Shown here piece after piece: positions 7,196-15,734 of a stretch of 64,000 nucleotides of DNA. Origin of the DNA: Clavibacter nebraskensis NCPPB 2581. GTDB lineage: Bacteria > Actinomycetota > Actinomycetes > Actinomycetales > Microbacteriaceae. How positions within the stretch are numbered: position 1 is the stretch's first letter; every line of letters begins with the position of its first letter. The notes beneath the pieces were generated by a model. It did no database searches and had not been told where the DNA came from. It saw only the letters and a list, made by a program, of their open reading frames with translations. The stretch is taken from the NCBI RefSeq assembly GCF_000355695.1, contig NC_020891.1:620001-684000 (forward strand), read 5' to 3'. A program made the position numbers and the translations under genes.

Positions 7196-8665
7196 TCAGC
7201 CGACCGGATCCGCCACGGGCAGCGTCAGCAGGAACCGCGCGCCCGCACCCGGGACGGCGGGCAGGCACACGAGGTCGCCGCCCTGGGCGCGGGCGAGCGC
7301 GCGGGCGATGGGGAGGCCGAGGCCCGCGCCGCCGTCGCGGCGGTCGCGGCCGTCGTCGAGGCGCACGAGGCGGTCGAAGATCCGCTCGCGGTCGGCGTCG
7401 GGGACGCCGGGGCCGTCGTCGACGACCGTGATCCGCACGGTTCCGTCGTCGGCGCCCTCGGCCTCCACGCGCACCTCGGATGCCGCGTAGCGGGCCGCGT
7501 TCTGCAGGAGGTTGTCGAGGATCTGCGCGAGCCGGTCGGGATCGGCGCGCACCGCCGGGGGAGCGCCGCGGACGCCTGCGACGACGCGCGTGCCGGGCGT
7601 GCGCGCCTGCTGCTGCGCGACCGCCTGCCCGATGACGGGCGCCACGCGCACGGGCCGCCCCTCGACCGAGAGGCCCTCGTCGAGGCGCGCCATCATGAGC
7701 ATGTCGTCGACCAGGCGACCCGCGCGGATCGCCTCGCGCACCACGTGCACCGACAGGCGCTCGCGCTCCTCGGCGCCCGGGTCGGTGCGCACGAGGGCGT
7801 CGGCGGAGGCGCGGATCCCGGCGACGGGCGTCCGCAGCTCGTGCGCCGCGTCCGCCACGAAGGCGCGCATGCGTGCCTCGGCCGCGAGGGCCTGGCGCTC
7901 GGCGTGCTCGATGTCGTCGAGCATCTCGTCGAAGGCGGTCGCGGTGCGGCCGAGCTCGGTGCCGGGACGCGTGGGGCGGAGGCGGCGGCCCCGGTCGCCG
8001 CGGCCGATGGAGCGGGCGACGCCGGTCATGTCCTCGAGCGGCCGTAGCGTCCGGCGCACGACGACGACCAGCGCGACCGCCGCGAGCGCGAGGAACGCCA
8101 CGGAGGCCACCGCGAGGATCCCGCGGAGGGACGCGAGCGTACCGTCCACGGATCCGGTGCCCGCCGACAGCTCGAGCACCGTGCCGTCGCTGAGGTCGGA
8201 GCGGAGGGTGAGCGCGCCGTCCGCCGAGCTGACGGCGCTCGAGCTGACGGTCACTGCGTCGGCGTCCGATGGGGGCGTCGCGGTCGTGGCGGACCCGGGC
8301 GGGGAGCCCAGCGGATCCGGCCCGGGCTGCGTGGCGCCGAGCGGATCCCGGCCGGGCCGTGCCGAGACCTCGCCGCCGTCCGGGCTCGTGATCTGCACCG
8401 CCACGCCCTGCGCGCTCAGCCGCTCGGCGAGCGCGTCGTCGTCGAGCACGCCCACGAGCGCGGCCGCGGCGGACGACCGGTCGGCGAGCCGGTCCTGGAT
8501 CTGCTGCCGGAGCTGCGCCCCGAGGATCGCCTGCACGGTGAGCGACAGCGCCACGAGCAGCACGGCGAGGAGCGCGAGCACCGCGAGGACGGTGCGGGTG
8601 CGGAGGGATCCGGTGCGCAGCGGCGCGTCCGGCGCGGCAGCACGACCGAGGCCGCGCGCGCTCAC
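7196..8665 (-). CDS. Two-component sensor histidine kinase (OmpR/PhoB-partner type)
   Basis: A 489-residue membrane kinase. One transmembrane helix near the N-terminus (VLAVLALLAVLLVALSLTVQ) is followed by an extracellular domain of about 120 residues and a second helix. Then come a HAMP linker (TLRPLEDMTGVARSIGRGD), the phospho-acceptor His in DAAHELRTP, and an HATPase domain with N-box NLLQNAARYA, G1 DDGPGVPD and G2 GGAGLGLPIA. GTG 8665 overlaps the stop of the response regulator by 4 bp (GTGA), so translation is coupled. The extracellular domain is rich in Ser, Pro and Asp with no recognisable ligand fold. The pair probably controls the divergent Pro-rich secreted protein. Confidence 0.93.
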   Translation of the reverse strand: MSARGLGRAAAPDAPLRTGSLRTRTVLAVLALLAVLLVALSLTVQAILGAQLRQQIQDRLADRSSAAAALVGVLDDDALAERLSAQGVAVQITSPDGGEVSARPGRDPLGATQPGPDPLGSPPGSATTATPPSDADAVTVSSSAVSSADGALTLRSDLSDGTVLELSAGTGSVDGTLASLRGILAVASVAFLALAAVALVVVVRRTLRPLEDMTGVARSIGRGDRGRRLRPTRPGTELGRTATAFDEMLDDIEHAERQALAAEARMRAFVADAAHELRTPVAGIRASADALVRTDPGAEERERLSVHVVREAIRAGRLVDDMLMMARLDEGLSVEGRPVRVAPVIGQAVAQQQARTPGTRVVAGVRGAPPAVRADPDRLAQILDNLLQNAARYAASEVRVEAEGADDGTVRITVVDDGPGVPDADRERIFDRLVRLDDGRDRRDGGAGLGLPIARALARAQGGDLVCLPAVPGAGARFLLTLPVADPVG

Positions 8666-9330
8666 GCCTCCACCCGGTAGCCGAGCCCGCGGACGGTGTG
8701 CAGGAGCCGCGGCCCGTGCGCCTCCATTTTCTTGCGCAGCGCGCTGATGTGGACCTCGACGAGGTTCGGGTCGGCCTGGTCGTAGCCCCACACCTGCGTG
8801 AGCAGCTGCGTCTTCGAGAGCGTGCGGCCGCGGTGCGCGGCGAGGTAGGCGAGGAGCTGGAACTCGATGGAGGTGAGCTCCAGCTGCTCGCCGCCGCGCC
8901 GGGCGAGGCCCGCGTCGGGATCCACGAGCAGGTCGCCGATCTCCACCACGGACGTGAGCCGACCGCGCCGCCGCAGCACCGCGCCGACCCGTGCCACGAG
9001 CTCCGCGAGCGCGAAGGGCTTCACGATGTAGTCGTCGACGCCCTGGCCGAAGCCGCGCAGGCGGTCCTCGACGGCGTCGCGGGCGGTGAGCATGATGACG
9101 CTCGCGTCGCTCCATCGGCGGATCCGCTCGGCCAGCTGGATCCCGCTCGGGCCGGGCAGCATCCAGTCGAGCACCACGAGGTCGGGCAGGAACCCCTTGA
9201 CCTCCTCCTCGAGCTCGACGCCGGACGCGAGGCCGCGGACGACGAAGCGCTCGGCGGTGAGGGTGGCGACGACGGCGGCGCGGATGGCGGCGTCGTCCTC
9301 GACCACGAGGACGCGTGCGGGAGGGAGCAT
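8662..9330 (-). CDS. OmpR/PhoB-family response regulator
   Basis: A 222-residue regulator. The receiver domain has the acidic pocket EDD near residue 10, the phospho-accepting Asp in LVVLDWMLP, the conserved Thr in MLTARD and Lys in VKPFAL. The C-terminal winged helix shows GRTLSKTQLLTQVWGY and VEVHISALRKKM, the PhoB-type recognition helix and wing. ATG 9330 is chosen because it gives the standard MLPPARVLVVEDD start; the frame is open upstream but that part resembles no receiver domain. First gene of a regulator-kinase pair, divergent from the Pro-rich protein gene, with an 11-bp-period direct repeat between them. Confidence 0.95.
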   Translation of the reverse strand: MLPPARVLVVEDDAAIRAAVVATLTAERFVVRGLASGVELEEEVKGFLPDLVVLDWMLPGPSGIQLAERIRRWSDASVIMLTARDAVEDRLRGFGQGVDDYIVKPFALAELVARVGAVLRRRGRLTSVVEIGDLLVDPDAGLARRGGEQLELTSIEFQLLAYLAAHRGRTLSKTQLLTQVWGYDQADPNLVEVHISALRKKMEAHGPRLLHTVRGLGYRVEA

Positions 9331-9390
9331 GCCCCGACTGTAGGAGCCGCGCATGGGCGCTTCCGGCCGCATGTCCGCTCCGGGCGCCGA

Positions 9391-9408
9391 ACTTAAGGAG
9401 GACTTCAG
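9391..9408 (+). promoter_or_regulatory. Putative PhoB-type tandem binding site
   Basis: ACTTAAG (9391-9397) and ACTTCAG (9402-9408) are near-identical 7-mers with an 11-bp period, the arrangement bound head-to-tail by OmpR/PhoB-type regulators. They stand in an AT-richer patch between the divergent response-regulator gene and the Pro-rich secreted protein gene. TCAGAT (9405-9410) could serve as a -10 for the plus-strand gene. Confidence 0.45.
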
Positions 9409-9475
9409 ATCCGCTGCCGAGCCTGGATCCACGACCGCGACGCACCCGTGCCGCGGCGGACACGGAAGGACCACC

Positions 9476-10129
9476 ATGGACGACACCATCACCGTCTTCG
9501 AGAAGGGGTGCGGCGCCCGGGAGCCCGGCGCGCCGACGCCCGCCCCCCGGAAGCACCGCGCCGGCATCGCCGTCGGCATCGCGGGCGCCTCCCTCGGCCT
9601 CGTCGCGCTGTTCTCCTCGCCGGCGTTCGCCGACGGGAACGGCGGCGACACGAGCGGTGCGGCCGGATCCGGGAGCGGCACCACCGCGACCTGCCCCGCC
9701 CCGCCCGCGCTGCCCGACGGATCCACGCCCCCCGCCCCGCCCACGAACGCGGACGGGACGCCAGCGACGCCGCCCACGCCCCCGACGAACGCGGGCGGCA
9801 CGCCGGTGACGCTCCCTGTGCCGCCGACGAACGCGGGCGGCACGCCGGCGACGCTCCCCGCGCCGCCCACCAACGCGGACGGGACGCCCGCAACGCCGCC
9901 GACGCCGCCCACCCCGCCGACGAACGCGGACGGCACCCCCGCGACGCAGCCCGCGCCCCCCGCCGACGGCTGCGTTCCGCCCGCCCCACCCGTCGGCGCG
10001 GACGGCACGGCGCCCACCCCGCCCGCCGGCCCCGCCGCTCCGGCGACGAAGCCCGGGTCCTCCGAGGGCTCGACGTCGGGAGGCACGCCCGCCACGACGC
10101 CCGCGCCCGCGGCGACGTCCGGCAGCTGA
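9476..10129 (+). CDS. Secreted proline-rich repeat protein
   Basis: A 217-residue protein with an N-terminal signal sequence: basic HRAGIAVG, hydrophobic IAGASLGLVALFSSPAFA and a probable cleavage after AFA (about residue 53). The mature part is low complexity, with at least five imperfect copies of a 13-16 residue unit of the form PPTNADGTPATPP or PPTNAGGTPVTLP. Two cysteines, one before and one after the repeats, could form a disulphide. There is no enzymatic domain and no LPXTG anchor. Such Pro/Thr-rich repeats usually form extended stalks in the cell wall. GGAAGGA is well placed before ATG 9476. Divergent from the PhoB-type system, its likely controller. Confidence 0.75.
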   Translation: MDDTITVFEKGCGAREPGAPTPAPRKHRAGIAVGIAGASLGLVALFSSPAFADGNGGDTSGAAGSGSGTTATCPAPPALPDGSTPPAPPTNADGTPATPPTPPTNAGGTPVTLPVPPTNAGGTPATLPAPPTNADGTPATPPTPPTPPTNADGTPATQPAPPADGCVPPAPPVGADGTAPTPPAGPAAPATKPGSSEGSTSGGTPATTPAPAATSGS

Positions 10130-10143
10130 CCGGATCGCCCGCC

Positions 10144-10178
10144 CGGCCGGGGCCCGCGACCACCGCGGGTCCCGGCCG
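10144..10178 (+). terminator. Stem-loop terminator after the Pro-rich protein gene
   Basis: A 15-bp stem (one G-T pair) with loop ACCAC, starting 15 bp after the stop codon. No U-tract follows, which is common for terminators in high-GC actinobacteria. Confidence 0.6.
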
Positions 10179-10199
10179 CGCGTCTGCCACCATGGCCGG

Positions 10200-10841
10200 G
10201 TGACCGCCACCGTCCCCGCGCCCGCGTCCCTGATCGGCACCCACGTGCGGCTCGACCCGCTGCGCCCCGCCCATCTCCCCGCCCTGCGCGCGGCGATCGC
10301 GCACCCTTCCGTCTTCGCGGGCGGCTTCGGCGGCGGCGCGGCCGGGCTCCCCGCCGATGCGGACGCCTTCGACGCGTGGGCCCGCGGCTACTTCCGCTGG
10401 GACGACCTGCCGACCGCCGTGATCCTCGTCGGCGGCCCCCACGACGGCCAGCTCGTCGGCACCACGAGCCTCACCGAGCTCGACGTGCGCCGCGAGCGCG
10501 CGCACGTCGGCTGGACCGCCTACGACCCGCGCGTCTGGGGCACCGTCGTCAACGCGGAGGCCAAGCGCCTCCTGCTCGGTCGCGCCTTCGACTCCGGCTT
10601 CGGGCGGGTCAAGCTGCAGGCCGACGCGCGGAACGACCGCTCGCGGGCGGCGATCCTCAAGCTCGGCGCCACCTTCGAGGGCGTGTGCCGGCGGGATCAG
10701 CGGCGGGCCGACGGCACCTGGCGCGACGCCGCGATCCACTCGATCCTCGCCGACGAGTGGCCCGCCGTCCGCGCCGGCCTCGACGCGCGCATCGCCGCCC
10801 ACGAGGGACGGCCGGTCCTGTTCCGCACGCCCGCGACCTGA
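10200..10841 (+). CDS. GNAT family N-acetyltransferase (RimJ/RimL-like)
   Basis: A 213-residue acetyltransferase of the protein-N-terminal/ribosomal type. LIGTHVRLDPLRPAHLPALR is the usual opening, LVGTTSLTELDVRRERAHVGWTAYDPRVWGTVVNAEAKRLLL covers the acetyl-CoA-binding strand and helix, and RVKLQADARNDRSRAAILKLGATFEG is the conserved C-terminal block. GTG 10200 is preceded by a weak -10-like hexamer, CACCAT, six bases upstream, and by no Shine-Dalgarno sequence, so translation may be leaderless. The acceptor substrate is unknown. It follows the terminator of the Pro-rich gene, so it is a separate unit. Confidence 0.87.
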   Translation: MTATVPAPASLIGTHVRLDPLRPAHLPALRAAIAHPSVFAGGFGGGAAGLPADADAFDAWARGYFRWDDLPTAVILVGGPHDGQLVGTTSLTELDVRRERAHVGWTAYDPRVWGTVVNAEAKRLLLGRAFDSGFGRVKLQADARNDRSRAAILKLGATFEGVCRRDQRRADGTWRDAAIHSILADEWPAVRAGLDARIAAHEGRPVLFRTPAT

Positions 10842-10865
10842 GTGGCCGCGCCCCGGGGGGACGGG

Positions 10866-11231
10866 TCAGTCGGCGTACGGATCCGCGTCGTCGGGCTCCG
10901 CGGGGTAGTGGAACTGCATGCCGATGGAGTCGATGGCGCCGGTCCAGACCATGTCGGCCCCCTCGCGGTGCAGCGGGGGAGCGGTGGAGTCGATGACGTC
11001 GGCGAGGCCGAGCTCCGCGATCCAGTCCTCGATGATCTCCCGGCGCGCCCCGTGCGAGTAGGCGTCGGCGCTCCCGATGAAGTGCACGAAGTCCGCGTCG
11101 CCGACCTCCCACGCCAGCGGGCGGAGGCCGCGCGTGCGCCCCTCGGCGTTCCAGGCGATCGCGACCATGAGCTCGATGTCCGCGCGTCGCAGGGAGCGGC
11201 GTCCGAGTGGCATGGGTGCTCCGGCGGTCAT
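10866..11231 (-). CDS. Hypothetical protein of 121 residues
   Basis: A conserved-looking but unrecognised soluble protein: GRRSLRRADIELMVAIAWNAEGRTRGLRPLAWEVGDADFVHFIGSADAYSHGARREIIEDWIAELGLADVID is dense in aromatic and charged residues, with an acidic end (DDADPYAD). ATG 11231 has the Shine-Dalgarno sequence AGGAG seven bases upstream, so this start is preferred; ATG 11213 (MPLGRRS) is possible. No signal peptide or membrane segment. It is convergent with the GNAT gene (24 bp gap). Function unknown. Confidence 0.65.
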   Translation of the reverse strand: MTAGAPMPLGRRSLRRADIELMVAIAWNAEGRTRGLRPLAWEVGDADFVHFIGSADAYSHGARREIIEDWIAELGLADVIDSTAPPLHREGADMVWTGAIDSIGMQFHYPAEPDDADPYAD

Positions 11232-11763
11232 GGGGTCTCCTGGATCGTCGTACGGCTGCGGGACGGGCACGTGCGAGAGCGGATCCGACGCTCCGCCGTG
11301 CAGGCGGGCGGGGGCGGAGCGGGGAGGTGCGTCACCGAGCCCGAGCCCGACGAACGCGCGAACGCGCGTCGGGCCCGGCTCCCAGGTGCCCGGTTCGGGC
11401 GGACTCCTGGTGTGGTCGCCGTCGCACTGCCGGCACGTCGAGTTCCGGCAGTGCCACACGACGTCCCCAGCGACGGGTGATCGATCGGGACTCGGGCGAC
11501 CATAACCCCTCGGGTGGGGAAACGCCAGGCGCGGGGGCATACGGGGGGCGCTGCTCGCGGCGCATGGGCCCGCGCGCGTGACGGTTCGGACGTCGGGGCG
11601 GCGCGTCGTTCGGCCCCGGCGATGCGGGGCGACGGGCTCACCATACGGCGTCCGCGTCCGCGTCCGCGTCCGCGCCGCTCCCGCGGCGTCCCCGTCGCGC
11701 GCGGCGCCCCGGTCCGCCTCCTCGGTAGCGTGGACAGGACGGCACGACGACGGGAGGCGGACG
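11232..11763. other. Gene-poor 530-bp interval with structured repeats
   Basis: No convincing gene is seen; the open frames here have atypical composition and no start signals. It holds an inverted repeat at 11410-11459 (inner arms CACTGCCGG and CCGGCAGTG, outer arms GTGTGG and CCACAC) and four tandem GCGTCC hexamers at 11648-11671. It also holds a promoter for the next gene: TAGCGT at 11726-11731, then GGGAGG at 11752-11757. The inverted repeat lies upstream of the 121-residue minus-strand gene and may be regulatory. Confidence 0.5.
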
Positions 11764-12159
11764 ATGGCGGACGTCCGCGGATCCCTCCACCACGTGGAGC
11801 TGCAGGTGCGCGACCTCGACAGGGCGCTGGCCTCCTGGGGCTGGATCCTCGGCGAGCTCGGCTACACGGAGGACGCCAGCTGGGCCGACGGCCGGAGCCT
11901 CCGCCTCGGTGACGCCTACCTCGTGATCGCCCGGGCGCCGCGCGACGCCCCACACGACCGGCGCGGCGCGGGCCTCAGCCACCTCGCGTTCCACGCGGGA
12001 TCCGCCGCGGACGTCGACCGCCTCTGGGCCGAGGCGCCCGACCACGGCTGGGCGCGCCTGTACGAGGACCGCCACCCGTTCGCGGGCGGGCCCGACCACC
12101 GGGCCGCGTTCCTGGAGGACGGCGAGCGGTTCAAGATCGAGCTCGTGGCGGACTCCTAG
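11764..12159 (+). CDS. VOC family (glyoxalase-like) protein
   Basis: A 131-residue single VOC domain: GSLHHVELQVRDLDRALASWGWILGELGYT at the start, GAGLSHLAFHAGSAADVDRLW in the middle and FLEDGERFKIELVADS at the end. His in HHVEL, His in SHLAFH and the terminal Glu in KIELV are plausible metal ligands. GGGAGG lies six bases before ATG 11764. The frame is open upstream but that part is Arg-rich and noncoding in character. Comparable small VOC proteins act as dioxygenases, lyases or drug-binding proteins; the substrate cannot be assigned. Confidence 0.85.
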   Translation: MADVRGSLHHVELQVRDLDRALASWGWILGELGYTEDASWADGRSLRLGDAYLVIARAPRDAPHDRRGAGLSHLAFHAGSAADVDRLWAEAPDHGWARLYEDRHPFAGGPDHRAAFLEDGERFKIELVADS

Positions 12160-12267
12160 ACGCCCGGCCGTCGACGCCCGGCGACCCCCGCCTGCGACTC
12201 GAGTCGCAACCCGGGTGCCGACTCCCGCGCCCTGTGCGGGAGCGGCCGAGCGGGGAGCGTGGGATCC

Positions 12268-14331
12268 ATGGACACGACACCCCGCTCCACCCCCTCCGCC
12301 CCGACCCGCGGCCGCCGTCCGCGGCGCCTCGCCGCGACCGTCGGCGCGCTCGCCCTGGCCGTCGCCCTCCCGCTCGCCGCGGGGGCCGCCACCCCCGCCA
12401 CGCCCGCGGATCCACCGCCCCCTGCCCCGCCGCAGCACCAGCAGGGCGGCCACGACCTCACGAAGGACGACCTCGACGCCTGGCTCGACGGCGTCGTCGG
12501 CTCCGCGCTGCCGACCACCGGGATCCCCGGCGCCGCCGTCTCCGTGGTCGCCGACGGCGAGGTGCTCACCTCCCGCGGCTACGGCCTCGCCGACACCGGC
12601 ACCGAGAGCGGAACCGCCCGCCCGGTGGATCCCGACGACACCCTCTTCCGCGTCGGCTCCGTCTCCAAGGTGGTCTCCGCCACCGCCGTCATGCAGCTCG
12701 TGGAGGAGGGCCGCCTCGACCTCGACGCCGACGTGCAGCAGTACCTCGACTTCGACCTCGACACCCCGAAGGGCGCCGTCACGCTGCGGCACCTCCTCAC
12801 CCACACGTCCGGGTTCGAGGAGGTCATCACGGGCCTCATCGGCCTTCCCGGCAGCGAGCGCGCCCTCGGCGACGTGATGAAGGAGGATCCGCCGGAGCAG
12901 GTCTTCGTCCCCGGCACCACCCCCGCGTACTCGAACTACGGAGCCAGCCTCGCCGGCTACGTCGCCGAGCGCGTCGCCGGGAAGCCGTTCGTCGACCTCG
13001 TGCAGGAGGAGGTGCTCGACCGCGCCGGGATGACCTCGTCGTCGTTCGCGCAACCGCTCCCCGCCGACCTCGACGCGCGCCTCGCGGAGGGGTACCCCGA
13101 CGACTCCCAGCCCGCGTACCCGACGGAGGTCGTCAACGCGGCCCCGGCCGGCGCGCTCTCGGCGACCGCGTCCGACATGGCCCGCTTCATGCTCGGCCAC
13201 CTGGGCGACCTGCCCGCCGACCAGGCGCTGCTGGATCCCGCCACCCTCGACGAGATGCACCGCCCGGCCCTCGACGCCGACCAGCTCGGCACCCTCGCCG
13301 CCGGCCAGCGCATGGACCTCGCCTTCTTCGACGACAGCGCGCCCGGCGTCCCCGCCTTCGGCCACGACGGCGACACGAACGTCTTCCACACGGCCATGCG
13401 CATGTTCCCCGAGAGTGACGCCGGCATCTTCGTGACGTTCAACGGCTACGGCCGCGACGCCGTCGACACCCTGGAGCTGCGGACGACCGTGCTGCAGGGC
13501 TTCGCCGACCGGTACCTGCGCGCGGACGACGGCACGAGCGGGTCCGCCGCCGCGCCGACGGGCGATCCCGCCGCGGCCGCCGCGCTCGCCGGCACCTGGC
13601 TGTCCTCCCGCTCCCCGTTCTCGAACCCGGGCGCGCTGCTGAACCTCAGCGGCCAGACCGAGATCGTCCCGCGCGCCGACGGCACCATCGCGGTCACCCC
13701 GAAGCCGCTCGGCGTCACGACGGGCGTCTACGAGAAGGCGGGCGACGACCTGTGGCGCGAGGTGGGCGGCGACGCCGTGCTCGCGACCCGCGCATCCAGC
13801 GACGGCGGACCGGTCGACGCGATCTCCTGGGGCGCGTCCTTCACGCTGCTCCGGGCCGAGCCGTGGCAGGTCGCGTCCGTCGCGATGCCCCTGCTGCTCG
13901 CGTCCGTCGCCGTCCTGCTCGTGTCGGTGATCGTGTGGCCGGCCACCGCGATCGCGGGCTTCGGCCGACGCCGGGCCGCCCGCGCCGACGCCGAAGTCCC
14001 CGCCGCGCCGCGTCCCCGCCGCAGCCGCCCCCACCTGCTGTCCCGCATCGGGCAGGCCGTGACGCTCGTCGCGCTCCTCGGCTGGACGGCCGCGGCCGTG
14101 CAGGCCCTCTCGTTGGTCGACGTCCCCGCCGGCGCGCTCCGCACCCTGCAGGGGCTGCAGGTCCTCGGCGCCCTCGCCGTGATCCCCGCCGCGCTCGCCG
14201 CGTGGCAGGCCGTGCGGACGCGGCGCGGGGCGTGGATCGTCGCGGGACGGATCCTCGTCCTCCTCGCGCTGGTCGCCGTCGCCGCCTTCGCGGTCGGCTT
14301 CCGCCTGCTCGCGCCGAGCGTGAGCTACTGA
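12268..14331 (+). CDS. Membrane-anchored serine hydrolase (beta-lactamase/PBP-like)
   Basis: A 687-residue protein. A twin-Arg-like basic start (RGRRPRR) and hydrophobic stretch (TVGALALAVALPLAAGAA) form an export signal. The serine beta-lactamase-related domain follows: S131-V-S-K134 is the catalytic SXXK, YSNYG the YXN motif, and FGHDGDTN the third motif region. After a linker, the C-terminal 230 residues carry four or five transmembrane helices. The family includes D-aminopeptidases, esterases and PBP4-like cell-wall enzymes. ATG 12268 is preferred over the in-frame GTG at 12259, which is too close to GGGAG. Its stop overlaps the ATG of the following histidine kinase (TGATG), making a three-gene operon with a NarL-type system. 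Confidence 0.85.
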   Translation: MDTTPRSTPSAPTRGRRPRRLAATVGALALAVALPLAAGAATPATPADPPPPAPPQHQQGGHDLTKDDLDAWLDGVVGSALPTTGIPGAAVSVVADGEVLTSRGYGLADTGTESGTARPVDPDDTLFRVGSVSKVVSATAVMQLVEEGRLDLDADVQQYLDFDLDTPKGAVTLRHLLTHTSGFEEVITGLIGLPGSERALGDVMKEDPPEQVFVPGTTPAYSNYGASLAGYVAERVAGKPFVDLVQEEVLDRAGMTSSSFAQPLPADLDARLAEGYPDDSQPAYPTEVVNAAPAGALSATASDMARFMLGHLGDLPADQALLDPATLDEMHRPALDADQLGTLAAGQRMDLAFFDDSAPGVPAFGHDGDTNVFHTAMRMFPESDAGIFVTFNGYGRDAVDTLELRTTVLQGFADRYLRADDGTSGSAAAPTGDPAAAAALAGTWLSSRSPFSNPGALLNLSGQTEIVPRADGTIAVTPKPLGVTTGVYEKAGDDLWREVGGDAVLATRASSDGGPVDAISWGASFTLLRAEPWQVASVAMPLLLASVAVLLVSVIVWPATAIAGFGRRRAARADAEVPAAPRPRRSRPHLLSRIGQAVTLVALLGWTAAAVQALSLVDVPAGALRTLQGLQVLGALAVIPAALAAWQAVRTRRGAWIVAGRILVLLALVAVAAFAVGFRLLAPSVSY

Positions 14332-15734
14332 TGCGCGACGACGCGGGCGTCGGCGGCGGCCGGTCGGCCTGGCATGCTCGGAGCGTGACCGACCCGACGC
14401 CCGCCGACCTCGTCGCCGTCCGCCCGTGGGGCGTGCTCGGGGAGCGGATCCGCGCCGGCCTCGCCCGCGTCGGCATCCGCACGGACGCCGGGCGCGACGC
14501 CGCGGCCGCCGCGGCCTGGGCGGTCCTCACGGTGCTGCTCCTCGGCGTGCTCGCCGCGCTCGTCTGGGCGGACGGCACCTCGCGCAGCATGTCGCCGGCG
14601 CAGGGCGCGCTCATCGGGATCCTCGCGGTTGTCCAGTGCGCGCCCCTCGCCTTCCGCCGCCGCCACCCGCGGTCGACGCTCCTGGCGGTGTCGCTCCTCC
14701 AGGGCGCGCTCGTCGCGGTGATCCCGCCGCACTTCGGGTTCTGCGCCGCCGCCCCGGTTGTCGCGGCCTACACGGTCGGGTCGCGGCTCGCGCCGGCCTC
14801 CGCGGTGCGCGTCGTGGCCGCGGCCATCGGCATCGAGGCCGTCGGCGCCTACCTGGCCGCCACCGGCCAGGGCAGGGCGCTGCTCGTGCCCACGGCCGTG
14901 CACGCGGGGCTCAGCGTCGACACGGTGATCGCGGCCGTCTCGATCCTCGTCAGCGGCCTGCTCATCGCCGCGGCCAGCGCCGCCGTCGGCTCCTGGGTCG
15001 CGCTCCGCCGCCGCCACGACCGCGACGTGCTGGCGCGCGCCGCCGAGAGCCTCGAGCACCAGGCCGCGCTGAGCAGGGCCGCGGTCGCCGCCGAGCGCAC
15101 GCGCATGGCCCGCGAGCTGCACGATGTGGCGGCGCACCACCTGACGGCGCTCGTCGTGCAGGCCGGTGCCGCGGAGCGCCTGGTGGACCTCGACCCGGAG
15201 CGCGCCAAGGACTCCCTCCGCGGCATCCGCCGCCAGGGCCGCGAGACCCTCGACGCGCTGCGCTCCATCGTCGGGATCCTGCGGCAGGGCTCCGACGGCG
15301 AGGGCGGCGACGCGGCGGGCACCGCGCCCGTGCCCGGCCTCGCCGACCTGCCGGGGCTCGTGGCGGCGGCCCGCACGTCGGGCACCGAGGTCGAGGAGCG
15401 CGCGACGGGCGCCGCGCCCGCGCTCGCGCCGCTCGCCGACGTCACCGCGTACCGCACCGTGCAGGAGTCGCTCGCCAACGCGCGGCGGCACGCGCCCGGA
15501 TCCGCCGTCACCCTCACGACGGAGGCCGGCCCCGCGCGCATCGCCCTCACCATCGAGAACGCGCTGCCCGCCGCCGCCCCGGCGACCGCGCCCGGCTACG
15601 GCCTCGTCGGGATGCGCGAGCGGGCCGCGCTCGTCGGCGGCCGCCTGGAGGCGGGCCCCACCGGATCCGGCACCTGGCGCGTGCGCCTCGAGCTGCCCGT
15701 CGAGCCCGTCCTCGCGTCGGGGGCCGGCGCGTGA
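14331..15734 (+). CDS. Two-component sensor histidine kinase (NarL-partner type)
   Basis: About 467 residues from the coupled ATG at 14331, or 449 from GTG 14385, which has a -10-like CATGCT six bases upstream; both starts may be used. Four to five membrane helices occupy residues 45-190. Then follow a HisKA_3 dimerisation domain with the phospho-His in RMARELHDVAAHHLTALV and an HATPase domain with N-box YRTVQESLANARRHAPG and G-box GYGLVGMRERAALVGG. There is no extracellular sensor domain, so it probably senses an envelope or intramembrane signal. Sits between the serine hydrolase and its response regulator with overlaps at both ends, suggesting it responds to a state set by that cell-wall hydrolase. 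Confidence 0.93.
   Translation: MRDDAGVGGGRSAWHARSVTDPTPADLVAVRPWGVLGERIRAGLARVGIRTDAGRDAAAAAAWAVLTVLLLGVLAALVWADGTSRSMSPAQGALIGILAVVQCAPLAFRRRHPRSTLLAVSLLQGALVAVIPPHFGFCAAAPVVAAYTVGSRLAPASAVRVVAAAIGIEAVGAYLAATGQGRALLVPTAVHAGLSVDTVIAAVSILVSGLLIAAASAAVGSWVALRRRHDRDVLARAAESLEHQAALSRAAVAAERTRMARELHDVAAHHLTALVVQAGAAERLVDLDPERAKDSLRGIRRQGRETLDALRSIVGILRQGSDGEGGDAAGTAPVPGLADLPGLVAAARTSGTEVEERATGAAPALAPLADVTAYRTVQESLANARRHAPGSAVTLTTEAGPARIALTIENALPAAAPATAPGYGLVGMRERAALVGGRLEAGPTGSGTWRVRLELPVEPVLASGAGA

Noticed and set aside
8666-10240. Upstream extension of the histidine-kinase frame to about 1000 residues
   Set aside because: The extra part runs through the response regulator and Pro-rich genes in another frame and is Arg/Gly repeats; the GTG at 8665 with its GTGA overlap is the proper start.
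11228-11953. Open frames of 120-240 codons in the gap before the second VOC gene
   Set aside because: Arg/Pro-rich composition, no start signals, and overlap with the VOC gene; treated as noncoding.
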